A DNA stretch of 15,821 bases. Origin: Funneliformis mosseae (taxonomy: Eukaryota > Glomeromycota > Glomeromycetes > Glomerales > Glomeraceae). Below the pieces are notes generated by a model that worked only from the letters and a program-made list of their open reading frames with translations, had not been told where the DNA came from and did not search any database. Positions 1 through 8,934 of the stretch are shown here, piece after piece (the first letter of the stretch is position 1; the number at the start of each line of letters is the position of its first letter). The DNA lies in contig CAJVPP010002217.1 in NCBI GenBank assembly GCA_910592005.1, forward strand, positions 1 through 15,821, given 5' to 3'. The position numbers and the translations under genes were made by a program.

Positions 1-125
1 TAAAATTTATATAACTCGAATCAAATCAAATTGAAAGATTTTATAAAATAAATTTGACTTGACTCGACTCAAAAAAAATGAGTCGAATAGAGTTGGTCTT
101 TAAACTTGACTCGACTCGACTCATT
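1..125. mobile_element. GAGTC-rich short element, left copy (partial)
   Basis: Mirror of 15697-15821. It holds three tandem GACTC units at 108-122 and a perfect 8-bp hairpin at 64-86 (TCGACTCA, seven A, TGAGTCGA). These are by far the most G+C-rich motifs nearby. The element abuts the 3' end of the Tigger transposase remnant. It is probably the end of a short non-autonomous DNA element or satellite, but only one edge is inside the window, so no target-site duplication can be checked. Confidence 0.45.
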
Positions 126-434
126 CGGAACTCTATCTCTATCTTCATTAGATAAAGAAAGCAAAATTTCAGTTTTCTTTTAACAGTTTTATACTATTTT
201 TTTATTCACGCAATTTCATGCTTTTGCAACATAATTTATTGCTTCTTTTATATTAATTCTTTTACTATTTATGTCTTTTTTATTTTCGAATAGATCTAAC
301 ATATAATGACAGTACTTTCTCTTGAAGTAGTTTTTGAAGCTTGCAATGATTTCAGCATCAAGTAGTTGAAGATGACTTGTAGTATTAGAAGGTAAAAAAG
401 CCACTTTAATATAAATTAGTTAAAATCAGAAAGT

Positions 435-635
435 ATCAGATTGATGTTCTTCTAATCTATCATGATTATTACAACTTTTTGATCTACCATAATTACCATA
501 ACCTCTTAGTCCACCACTACCATGACTGCTACAACTTCTTAGTCTATTATCATTATGACTGCCATGACCTTCTAATCTACTACCATGATTACTATGACCT
601 CTTGATCTACCATCTTAATCACTAAGACCTCTTAA
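435..635 (-). repeat. In-frame R/G/S/H-rich repeat inside the Tigger catalytic domain, left copy
   Basis: Mirror of 15187-15387. On the plus strand it shows as recurring variants of CTACCATGAxTxC and TCTTxxTCTA every 27-33 bases. Confidence 0.6.
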
Positions 636-1136
636 AGCTCGACTTTTTATTATCATTAAATTATATTACATAATTAGCATATAAAAAAAATTAAAATAAA
701 ACAAAAAATAAATAAAAATAAAAATAAACCTAATCTTACCAGATGTAGATGATTAATCTTCATCATCTTTATCTTGATTAATTTCTACAGTTGGTAAATA
801 ATATGGATTAAAATGTAATAAAGTATTATTAACTAGAAGTAAAATTTTTTTATCTTATGCTCTAATACAACTGTCCATTTTATAAAAAATCTCTTCAAAT
901 ATTGACGAGTTCATTCAAGCTTTAGGATTACCTTAATAATAAATGAGAAAACGCTTCAAATTAATCTTTGAAAGAGGCCTTAAGTGCTTTGAATTGCTAA
1001 TTATCCATAATTTTAACTTGTTAGTTCCTGTTGTATTCACGCTAAAAAGAACTGTAATTCATATTTTATCTTTCTTTCAGCTAGGAACTGATTTTGTTGA
1101 AAGTGTTTGACTTGAAAGCATTCGATAAAAAAGGCC

Positions 1137-1330
1137 CTATGTTCAAAAAATAAAGAATATTAGCTAATTACACAAATTATATCATATTTTATACTACAAT
1201 ACATGCATTTCTAATTATACACATATTCAATCAGACTATAACATTTTACATTAGTCTTTAAAACTTCTAAAAAGTACAAATTTCACAATTCTGAAAACAA
1301 TAGTGATAACAAAAACTGGAAAAGACTTAC
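1137..1330 (-). other. Spliceosomal intron in Tigger transposase, left copy
   Basis: Mirror of 14492-14685. On the minus strand the donor GTAAGT begins at 1330 and the acceptor AG ends at 1137. Confidence 0.8.
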
Positions 1331-2164
1331 TGTTTTATTAATATTGTAAATTTGATCAGGAGTATATTGACTTAAAATTGATTGTAATCTTGTACGTTTT
1401 TCTAAAAGAGATACTAAAGGTATACTTTCTGATTCACTATATATGCAGTATCTACAAATATTTTACATCTTTTAAACTTATGTAGCCAACCTTTAGAAAA
1501 AGATAAATCTTCTTCTTAAATATTAAAAGCTTCAGCAAAATTTTTTGACTTTACTTTTATTAACAAATCCATTAATATTACACCACTAGTTATTATATTT
1601 TCTATTTATAGATTTATTGCATGCTCTAAAATTAAAAACTTAATCTCTTTATATCTAAATTTTTGAGTAGAATCTTTAACTTTGTAACAGAATCTTTGAA
1701 ATCATACTTCTATTAATCTTCAAATTAGAGTACATTTCATTGAAGTAATTTGTAATATTTATATGTCATTTGCTTTATTTGCTTCTGACCATTTACATAT
1801 TTAACTTTTTATTTTATTACTTATGACTAAACAATGCTATTTTAGTTCAGGTCTAACAGGAGGCATTTTTAAAAAAGTTTCTTTTTTAAATAATGATTTG
1901 TTTCTGCAGATTTATATAATTTAATATATTACAGATATTGCATTAATAATCAAATGTGTTATAAAATGATAACTTTAAAAAAATCCTTTGTGAGCAAAAT
2001 ACTATTGAAATTCTTTTTGTTTATAGATAAATTTATATAGGAGAAAAAATAGATTAATAAATAGTAATTTAAAATAACTATGTAAGTCTAAAACATTTTA
2101 CTTTAACTTCAATGTAATATAATATCTAAAGTTATCAAAATAATTATGAAAAAAATTGGGATGG

Positions 2165-2186
2165 TCTTTTTTTTTAAAAAAAAAGA
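2165..2186. repeat. 22-bp T9/A9 palindrome, left copy
   Basis: Same palindrome in the left arm, just after GGGATGG. Confidence 0.6.
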
Positions 2187-2285
2187 AAACTAAGAAAACA
2201 GAAATTTATTCAAAATTTATATAAATTTATAATTTAAAATGGATTACATAAATTTATAATTTGAGAATTAATAATAAGTTGTATT

Positions 2286-2321
2286 ACACATTTACTTACA
2301 CATTTATCAACACATTTATCA
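2286..2321. repeat. 12-bp tandem repeat x3, left copy
   Basis: Mirror: ACACATTTACTT followed by two ACACATTTATCA units. Confidence 0.7.
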
Positions 2322-2482
2322 AAAATGTCACATAAAATATTTTTTTATAGAATACTTAAATTGATCAATAAAAAATTATGTGATCACTAGAAGTTTAATT
2401 ATTAATAACAATGATATGTATGTTAGAATTTTTGTGTGATAATGATTATAGCTAATATAAAAGTAATTTAATCATGCTAAAA

Positions 2483-2554
2483 TTAGTTCTATAAAAATAA
2501 GTGCTTATATAGAAGTGTAACTTTATAGGGTATAACTGTATGGAAGTCTGACTG
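2483..2554 (-). mobile_element. Tigger/pogo terminal inverted repeat (5' end), left copy
   Basis: Mirror of the right copy. The outer edge is 2554 (reads ...GTCTGACTG on +), followed by TA at 2555-2556. Confidence 0.65.
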
Positions 2555-2556
2555 TA

Positions 2557-3403
2557 TATTTACAACCAAAGTTTATTTTAATATATTTTAAATAAGATGT
2601 AATTAATACTATCTATGCAAAATTTTAAAAGTGTAAAATAAAGATTATCATTTTTATTTATCTTAAAATTATATTATAAAGTATAAGCTTTTAGTCTTAC
2701 TATTTAGTATAAAACTGATAAAAATTTTATTTTATTAATTTATTATATTTCAGCACTTGCTTTTTTATCTCACAATAAAATTTCTATAACTTTTAATAAA
2801 TTAAAAACTAATATGTAACAAAAGTAAACCAAATTTTAGATTAGTTTAACAATTATTATATTTATAAGAAAATTAAACATATATTAAGAAATGGAAATAT
2901 AATTTGATTTGAATTATTATTTTTATCACTTTGATCTATTATTGATAATATTAAATATTCATTTCTAAGAACTCAAAATAATGTGAAGTTTGACATAAAA
3001 GATAGGAAATATTAGTAGATCATACTTATATAGATATATTTAAAATTATAAATAAATTATAAAATAAGCAAAAATAAGTGCAGTTTCATATAAATCTATT
3101 TTATGAGAAGTATCATAATCATTATAAAAAAATAAGATTATGAATGAGAAAATTATATAAATAATATATAATAATTGCAAAAAAGAGAATATATAAATTA
3201 CTTTAAGGGAATTGCTTACAATTTTTCAATTTATATTTGTGATTTTATTAAATAAATGATATTTATTTATTGTAAAATATAAAATTTTCTTATCTAAACT
3301 ACTGAATAAAAAATATATAATTTTAAAATTTATTATTTTTCAATAAAATAATTATGTTGGTAAAATAATTGTTAATAATCTAAATTCTAGTAAAATATAC
3401 TTA
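2557..3403. other. Gene-free A+T-rich DNA outside the Tigger terminus, left copy
   Basis: Very A+T-rich, stop-dense on both strands. Apart from AATAAAATAATTATG words near 3341, no repeat, RNA gene or protein similarity was seen. Confidence 0.45.
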
Positions 3404-3463
3404 TCAGTTAAATAATTATTAGTTAAATGATTATCAATAAAATGATTGTTAATAAGTTAAATG
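3404..3463. repeat. 15-bp tandem repeat, possible end of a further DNA element, left copy
   Basis: Three 15-base units, TCAGTTAAATAATTA, TTAGTTAAATGATTA and TCAATAAAATGATTG, are followed by a weaker fourth (to 3463). Related words extend upstream from 3341 (CAATAAAATAATTATG). Just outside lies GTAACCTGATTATATAGGGC (3465-3482), the kind of non-repeated edge followed by spaced repeats that many DNA transposon termini show. No opposite end was found. Confidence 0.4.
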
Positions 3464-4501
3464 TAACCTGATTATATAGGGCTTTATTAATAAAAATATA
3501 ATAAATTATTAAATAAGAAGGAGTATTTCTATTGATAAAACTCATATTATAATTTTTAAATTATAATTAAATAATTTGATCTTTATCATAATAAAAAAAA
3601 TTTATTTATTATTATAAATTTTTTTAAATAATTTATTAAATTTTATTAGATATTAAAATATATTAAAATTCAATATATAGATAATTTGTAATAGAAAAGA
3701 AAATATTAAAAAAAATTTTTGAATTAATATTAAATTTAAATTTATTTTATTAAAAAAAATATATTTAGCTTATAAAATAAAAATTTTTTTTTAGTAGTTT
3801 TCTTTTTTAAAATATTTAATTAGTAAAGTTTTTAAATTTATATAGTAATTTAGTTACAAAATAATATTTTAATTTTACTAATAATTAATTATAATTAAAA
3901 TATTTATAAAGATATTAGAATTCTAATTAATTTAGTTTATTAATACATTTATTAATAAGAAATTAAAAAATAATAAATAAACTAAAATAGATTAAATACT
4001 AAAAAAATAAGAAAAAAAAACTAGAGAAAATTTAAAAAAAAATCAAAGATATATTGTAGACTAATTGTCTTTAAGAGAAATTTAACTAAAAAAAATTTAA
4101 GAAAAATTAATTGATCTTTTTCTAATTACATAATTTAATTAATATTTAGAAAACCAAATTTCTAATATTTAAATCTAAAAAATTCTTATATTTTCTAATT
4201 TAAAAACTTAATTTTATATAAATGCTAAAAATATTAAATGAAAATGCAAATATAATTTAATTTTTTTAATTTAATAAAGCTAATATATTAAATCTAGTTA
4301 TAACTAAAAATGACATTAACCCTGTTTATTTCTAGATCAGATTGAATCAACTGAAAAAATTTATAGCCAATCAGATTGTAGTTGCAATTAAACATAATTT
4401 TAATTAATTGGATCGATTATATTATTTGTAATAAATATAATTGGCTTCTTTTATATGATATAAATCACAAAAAAAAAACTTATAATATATAGTGGTTACA
4501 A
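3464..4501. other. Extremely A+T-rich block before the Harbinger remnant, left copy
   Basis: From about 3541 to 4030 the sequence is nearly pure A and T, with whole 60-base lines holding zero to three G or C. Toward 4320-4450 composition rises (AACCCTGTTTATTTC, ATCAGATTGAATCAACTG, GGATCGATTATA), which may be the edge of the Harbinger element, but no matching inverted end was found. No gene. Confidence 0.5.
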
Positions 4502-5646
4502 ATGTTTTTAAAAGAAGAAAATGAAGAAAAGGATGAGAAAACTTTAAGTAATGAAGAAGATATATTATTTTATAAACAGCTTTAATAAGATAATAAATAC
4601 ACAGTATTTAGAATTAAGATTATATCATATAGTAAAATCAAAACATTGGTGACAAACTGTCCTTCTATTTTATGATTCTATTCAATTTAAAAAACTTTTG
4701 AGAATGTTTTCACATCATTTTCAACAATTAGCTAATCTTATACAATCCCATCCTATATTTTTATCATGAAAAATAAAATTCAAGCTTGTATTAAATTTTA
4801 ATTAGCTGTGTTTCTTTGCCAACTTAGAACTACTAGAAATTTATTTAAGATTTGTTTAAGATTTGGAATAGGAGAAGGAACAGTGATTCTTTATACTAAA
4901 TGAATTATTCAAATAATTATGTTGAAAAAAAAAGTTTTGTTAAATGGTTTATTTTAGAAAGCATAAAAAAGTTTATAGGGGATTTGAAAATTTAGAAAAA
5001 CTTAAAGATATAATTGAAACAGTTGATGGAACATATATTCCTATGAATAATACTTCAAATAAAAATCCAGAAGTTTATTTTACTAAAAAAAAAATGTTAT
5101 GCTATTCATTATCAAGATATTGTAAATTATAGTGGAATTTTTATTAGTTTTAATATAAGCTGACAGGGTTTAGTATATGATGCTTGAGTTTTCAAAAATT
5201 CATCTTTTTATAAAAATTATTCTCATCTTATTCAAGATGATGATTATTTCTTAGGTAATTTAACCTATTCTATTTCTTCTTTTTTAATTTTATCTTTTAA
5301 AGATCCTAATTCTTGAAAACATAAAAAATTTAATCAATTTCATTTACATCATTGAGTTATAGTAGAAAATGCTTTTGGAAGATTAAAAGCAAGATTTAGA
5401 ATGTTAAAAGATCTTAATATTAAAATAGTTAAAATGGAAATTTTATTTACATGCTATATAATAATTTTACACAACTTTTTAGAAATGAATATAGATATTT
5501 AGAATATTGATTTTAATGATGAAACAAATGATACAGATAATAAAAATAATGAAAATGATAATTATATAATGAGAAATAGGGATAAGGTATTAAAAAGGAC
5601 TGGGCAGGCTAAAATAAACTTAATTTTTTATCAACATTTTTCATAA
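4502..5646 (+). pseudogene. PIF/Harbinger (HARBI1-like, DDE_Tnp_4) transposase pseudogene, left copy
   Basis: This is the remnant of a Harbinger-superfamily nuclease. From ATG 4502 an acidic N-terminus (EENEEKDEK) is followed, through frame shifts, by FYDSIQFKKLLRMF and HHFQQLANLIQSHPIF (about 4660-4770), LAVFLCQLRTTRNLFKICLR with FGIGEGTV (4805-4890; the helix-turn-helix part), GFENLEKLKDIIE with VDGTYIP (4977-5042), KNPEVYF, SGIFISFN, VYDA-x-VFKNSSFY, VENAFGRLKARF (5362-5397) and ILHNFLEMN. The presumed catalytic triad survives: Asp 5025-5027, Asp 5179-5181, Glu 5365-5367. In-frame stops at 5161, 5185 and 5353 sit where the family has Trp, Arg and Arg. About five frame shifts fall near A-runs (for example 4925-4933, 4965-4970, 5085-5094). 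Final TAA 5644. An ATG-opened piece at 4944-5132 is only the DGT block. Nonfunctional as it stands. Confidence 0.88.
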
Positions 5647-5743
5647 ATAGTATTATTAAATATATTTTTTATTAAATATATAATAATATATAAAGTTAAA
5701 ATAAAGAATAATAAAATAATTAAAAAAAAATATAAAATGATTG

Positions 5744-6072
5744 GGGGAGGAAGAATGAAAAAATAACAATAATAAATAATTAAATAAAGAGAGGGTGAGT
5801 GGAAAGGAAGAATAAAAAAAAATGAAAATAATTTAAAAATAAGATCAGGGAAAAAGGAGGAATAAAAGTGAAATAATTTAAAAAAAAAATCAGATGAATT
5901 TGGATCAGATATTAAACGCCTATAAAGGTTAAATAAAAAAATTTTTTGTTACTTAGTAACAAATTTCCAATCAAATGTTACTAGTATAGATTTTGTATCA
6001 AGAGAAAGGAGGAGGGAGAAAATAAAAAAAATAAAATTTAAAAAATAGACTGGAAAGAAGGAAAAGAGAAAA
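5744..6072. repeat. Purine-rich degenerate ~50-bp repeats, left copy
   Basis: The plus strand is strongly purine-biased in 5744-5900 and 6000-6072, with recurring GGAGGAAGAAT/GGAAGAATAAAA/GGAGGAATAAAA starts at 5747, 5806 and 5856 (50 bases apart for the last two) and a GGAGGGAGAAAATAAAA variant near 6010. It begins about 100 bases after the Harbinger stop. The function is unknown; an old minisatellite or element tail is plausible. Confidence 0.45.
5945..5963. repeat. 19-bp palindrome in the purine-rich region, left copy
   Basis: TTTGTTACT, one T, AGTAACAAA: nine paired bases each side. A partial second copy, TGTTACTAGTA, lies 15 bases further on. It may be an insertion footprint, two abutted element ends or a binding site. 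Nothing decides between these. Confidence 0.55.
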
Positions 6073-6137
6073 TTAATTTTAACTGGAACCTGTTTATAAA
6101 TCTATAAACTCTGATGATATATTGAAAATTAGTATCT

Positions 6138-6195
6138 TTTTCTTTTTAATAATTTTAGTTAATATTACAAAGAACCCTTTTCTTTTTAATAATTT
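6138..6195. repeat. 18-bp direct repeat pair, left copy
   Basis: TTTTCTTTTTAATAATTT or a one-base variant occurs at 6138-6155 and 6178-6195, 40 bases apart. Simple-sequence origin is likely. Mirror at 9627-9684. Confidence 0.5.
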
Positions 6196-6887
6196 ATAGA
6201 AATAGCTTAATTTAGTCTCAATATAAAAAACATATATATACACTAGTATTCTATTTCCTGATATGTTAAAATTTCATCAAGTTTCTCATTAAGTTACCAT
6301 ATAAAATATATTCTAATATATAATTATTATATTCTTTTTAGCTTTAATATTTATTATTTAATACTTGAAATATATTAAAACTATCATTGGTATATAGTAA
6401 AAAGAAATAACAATGTTAATACAAAGTTTAATTCTTATTTTAGTTTAAAATTAAAAGAATTTTATTTGATTTTTTTAAATTTATAGATATTTTAAGAAAG
6501 AAAACTTACTTTAAATAATTTATATTAATCTAGATTTACTGATTGAAGTTATTGCTTTAAAAGAAAAGGATGTTAAATCTACTTTAACTATAGAATTTAA
6601 TATTTAATCATTATGAAATATTCATTCTTTTTTATAATTTATATTTAAAAAAAAATAATTTAATTTAAAAATTTCAAATAAATTTAATTAAAAAAAAAAG
6701 AAAATTCTAAGGACAAGACAATTGATTTAATAAAAAAGATATCGAAAGATATATGTAGAGAATTTTTATAAATCATGAAAATGGAACCCGCAATCTTAGG
6801 GTTCTTTTTATTTTTTTAATTTTTGCAATAAAAAATCCCAAAGTATTTGAATGTATAAGATTAAATCTTACATCTTTAAATAAATTA
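6196..6887. other. Gene-free A+T-rich stretch, left copy
   Basis: No coding frame is supported. The only local structure is a 6-bp inverted repeat GAACCC (6784-6789) and GGGTTC (6799-6804) followed by a T-run. It resembles a bacterial terminator, but I do not read it as one in this eukaryotic context. Confidence 0.4.
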
Positions 6888-7226
6888 ACATACTTTTGGT
6901 AAGGTAGTTTATAAATTTTCAATATTTAGAATGGTTTCTAATTGGGCATTTTGATAATTAGCTAGGAACTATCCTATTATATTCTCATTTTGTTTTTTTG
7001 ATAAACTACAAGTGTTATACTACTAGGCTTAAGTAGATTCTATCCATTCTGTAATAAATCTTGCTTTATAGTTTAAAATTAAGAAAAAGTTAGAAAAAGT
7101 TCTTAAAGTTAAATAAGATGAGTTATCTGTAAATCCCAAAATCTGTTAAAGTGATCCAGATTTAAAAATTTTTTTCAAAATTCTCCTATCCAGATTTCTT
7201 ATACTAAATAGGGATAAAATAATTTT
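6888..7226 (-). pseudogene. Unassigned degenerate reading frame, left copy
   Basis: Mirror of 8596-8934, reading leftward on the minus strand. Same stops. Not recognised. Confidence 0.3.
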
Positions 7227-7659
7227 TTAATTTTCTAATCAAAGGAATGAAAAGTATATTAAAATAAAAATTTTATTGATATAAGAAACTGATCTATTTT
7301 GAGTATATTCTGCATTCACAATAACTTTAAAATTTAATTCACGTTACTTTTATAAATTACATTTCTAAAATTTTTTAAAATACCTTATTATGTAGATATT
7401 GGTTATCATATTATTATGGATTATTCTTTTATATTTTAAGTGTCTAGAAAAGCTTAATCAAATTATTTTTATCTTTTAAACATTAAATTTTACCAAATTC
7501 TTAAAAACTTAATTTACAACTATTATTTTTTTTCAATGATTTTTTTTATAAGTATCAAATAAAAAGGAGTCAAAATATTAAATCTTATAAAGACATATAA
7601 TAAAATATTTTAATGATTTATTATTAAAATTTGTTATTGTTCATATGCTATTATTATTA
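7227..7659. other. Gene-free stretch, left copy
   Basis: Mirror of 8163-8595. Nothing recognised. Confidence 0.4.
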
Positions 7660-7670
7660 CTAAATATTAC

Positions 7671-7703
<33 letters not shown>

Positions 7704-7752
7704 TAATATTAAATTGCAATTATTCTGAAGATTTATATTACAATATTCTTAA
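7660..7752 (-). pseudogene. Inverted copy of the coiled-coil remnant's 3' end
   Basis: Mirror of 8070-8162. It encodes the same LRIL, YKSSE, LQFNIS and Asn tract on the minus strand, but is cut off at the centre, so only the last 30 or so codons are duplicated. Confidence 0.6.
7672..7701. repeat. (ATT)10 microsatellite, left copy
   Basis: Same tract, same copy number, in the opposite orientation. Equal length at a mutable locus supports very recent or artificial duplication of the arms. Confidence 0.9.
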
Positions 7753-8069
7753 TTCCAATTAAAACATTTCTAAAAAAGATAATAAAATTACTAAAAAATA
7801 AAAATCTTTTTTACAAGATCCATTAGCTAAGACTATGATTTCCATAAGTAATATAAGACAAATGATTTAAGAAAAACAATTTGCTTTGGAGAGTGAACAA
7901 TTTGAAAAAAAAATAACTAGTTGAAAAGGAAATTTGAGAAGTAAAAAAAGCTTTTAAAATAGAAGAATTAGAAGTTAAATGACTTAAAGCTGAAATATTA
8001 TAAAAGAAAATGAAGCTGAAGTTAGAACAATCACGTATGTAACATAAGCTTAAAATAAAAGAATTGGAT
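7753..8069. other. Single-copy centre (loop) of the palindrome
   Basis: The two arms stop matching here. Base pair 7753/8069 is the first mismatch (T opposite T); 7754-7760 then still pairs with 8062-8068 (seven bases, TCCAATT with AATTGGA), after which the sides are unrelated. This leaves about 300 bases present once. The stretch is coding-like (see the coiled-coil remnant on + through it). Seven bases of complementarity plus one mismatched base beside the perfect arms is what a 3' end folding back and priming on its own strand would leave. Confidence 0.9.
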
Positions 8070-8118
8070 TTAAGAATATTGTAATATAAATCTTCAGAAT
8101 AATTGCAATTTAATATTA

Positions 8119-8120
<2 letters not shown>

Positions 8121-8150
<30 letters not shown>
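8121..8150. repeat. (AAT)10 microsatellite, right copy
   Basis: Ten AAT triplets in the frame of the coiled-coil remnant, giving ten Asn. Interrupted TAA/AAT units continue to about 8173. Confidence 0.9.
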
Positions 8151-8151
<1 letters not shown>

Positions 8152-8162
8152 GTAATATTTAG

Positions 8163-8595
8163 TAATAATAATAGCATATGAACAATAACAAATTTTAATA
8201 ATAAATCATTAAAATATTTTATTATATGTCTTTATAAGATTTAATATTTTGACTCCTTTTTATTTGATACTTATAAAAAAAATCATTGAAAAAAAATAAT
8301 AGTTGTAAATTAAGTTTTTAAGAATTTGGTAAAATTTAATGTTTAAAAGATAAAAATAATTTGATTAAGCTTTTCTAGACACTTAAAATATAAAAGAATA
8401 ATCCATAATAATATGATAACCAATATCTACATAATAAGGTATTTTAAAAAATTTTAGAAATGTAATTTATAAAAGTAACGTGAATTAAATTTTAAAGTTA
8501 TTGTGAATGCAGAATATACTCAAAATAGATCAGTTTCTTATATCAATAAAATTTTTATTTTAATATACTTTTCATTCCTTTGATTAGAAAATTAA
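8163..8595. other. Gene-free stretch between coiled-coil remnant and unassigned frame
   Basis: Stop-dense in all frames examined. It starts with interrupted TAA units and continues as A+T-rich DNA containing GGAGTC-type sequence near 8250-8256 (GACTCC) and a TGTCTTTATAAG motif. No RNA gene, repeat or regulatory site is supported. Mirror at 7227-7659. Confidence 0.4.
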
Positions 8596-8934
8596 AAAAT
8601 TATTTTATCCCTATTTAGTATAAGAAATCTGGATAGGAGAATTTTGAAAAAAATTTTTAAATCTGGATCACTTTAACAGATTTTGGGATTTACAGATAAC
8701 TCATCTTATTTAACTTTAAGAACTTTTTCTAACTTTTTCTTAATTTTAAACTATAAAGCAAGATTTATTACAGAATGGATAGAATCTACTTAAGCCTAGT
8801 AGTATAACACTTGTAGTTTATCAAAAAAACAAAATGAGAATATAATAGGATAGTTCCTAGCTAATTATCAAAATGCCCAATTAGAAACCATTCTAAATAT
8901 TGAAAATTTATAAACTACCTTACCAAAAGTATGT
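8596..8934 (+). pseudogene. Unassigned degenerate reading frame, right copy
   Basis: I do not recognise this protein. One frame shows protein-like composition across scattered stops: RNLDRRILKKIFKSGSL, stop 8674, then an open run 8677-8790 with ILGFTDNSSYLTLRTF and NYKARFITEWIEST. Stops 8791, 8797 and 8800 follow, then NTCSLSKKQNENIIG, stop 8851, FLANYQNAQLETILNIENL, stop 8911, TTLPKV, stop 8932. The stops are TAA or TAG only, as in the Gln-derived stops of the neighbouring remnants. Residues such as W, P, D and Q occur more than expected for random A+T-rich DNA. It could be an exon of the same transposon as the coiled-coil remnant, a captured gene, or chance. Confidence 0.3.

Larger units (their letters stand above)
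162..1866 (-). pseudogene. Tigger/pogo-type (DDE_1) transposase pseudogene, left copy
   Basis: Exact mirror of the right copy: ATG at 1866-1864, CENP-B-like region about 1680-1470, intron 1330-1137, exon 2 from 1136 downward, third catalytic Asp at 359-357 and Asn in place of the second at 830-828. The same stops, frame shift and lost residues occur as in the other arm, so the two copies did not decay independently. The open stretch 404-216, which encodes LPSNTTSHLQ to NYVAKA, is only a fragment of exon 2 between two stops. It opens with GTG and is not a gene of its own. Confidence 0.9.
1867..2482 (-). other. Tigger 5' leader, left copy, no gene seen
   Basis: Mirror of 13340-13955, with the tandem repeat at 2286-2321 and the T9/A9 palindrome at 2165-2186. 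No coding signal on either strand. Confidence 0.5.
1..7752. repeat. Left arm of a 7.75 kb inverted repeat
   Basis: This arm is the reverse complement of 8070-15821: base i pairs with base 15822-i. I compared blocks at the ends, near 3480-3600, around 5700, at the two transposase fragments (216-404 with 15418-15606; 4944-5132 with 10690-10878) and next to the centre, and found no difference. The matching coordinates also exclude a net indel between those anchors. I did not verify every base. The arm includes pseudogenes, intron, microsatellite and gene-free DNA alike, so the repeat is a segmental fold-back and not the terminal repeats of one transposon. Confidence 0.97.
7753..8162 (+). pseudogene. 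Lys/Glu-rich coiled-coil protein remnant, possible Harbinger accessory protein
   Basis: The coding signal begins upstream or at the start of the unique centre and reads KSFLQDPLAKTM, SISNIRQMI, EKQFALESEQFEKK. It then shifts frame at nine A (7905-7913) and continues LVEKEI, EVKKAFKIEELEVK, LKAEIL, KKMKLKLEQSRM, HKLKIKELDLRIL, YKSSE, LQFNIS and ten Asn to TAG 8160. The spacing of hydrophobic and charged residues predicts a long helix or coiled coil. Interrupting triplets are mostly TAA at points where Gln would fit, plus two TGA where Arg or Trp would fit. The frame passes unbroken through the 8069/8070 arm boundary. No domain is diagnostic. The C-terminal part of a Myb/SANT-like Harbinger partner is my best guess, from context and general style only. 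The N-terminus is missing. Confidence 0.5.

Noticed and set aside
4944..5132. 62-codon ATG open frame as an independent gene (and its mirror 10878-10690)
   Set aside because: It encodes only the GFENLEKL-DGT block of the Harbinger nuclease; family similarity continues on both sides in other frames, so it is a chance-open piece of a pseudogene.
4315..6097. Harbinger terminal inverted repeats at CCTGTTTAT (4321 and 6089)
   Set aside because: The two copies are in direct, not inverted, orientation, matching stops after nine bases, and no convincing 3-bp target duplication pairs them.
6784..6830. Rho-independent terminator (GAACCC/GGGTTC hairpin plus T-run)
   Set aside because: The stem is only 6 bp with a 9-base loop, there is no adjacent gene, and the context is eukaryotic.
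8160..8174. Poly-Gln tract after the Asn run (TAG TAA TAA TAA TAG read as Gln)
   Set aside because: It is more simply a continuation of the AAT/TAA microsatellite; TAG 8160 may be the natural stop.
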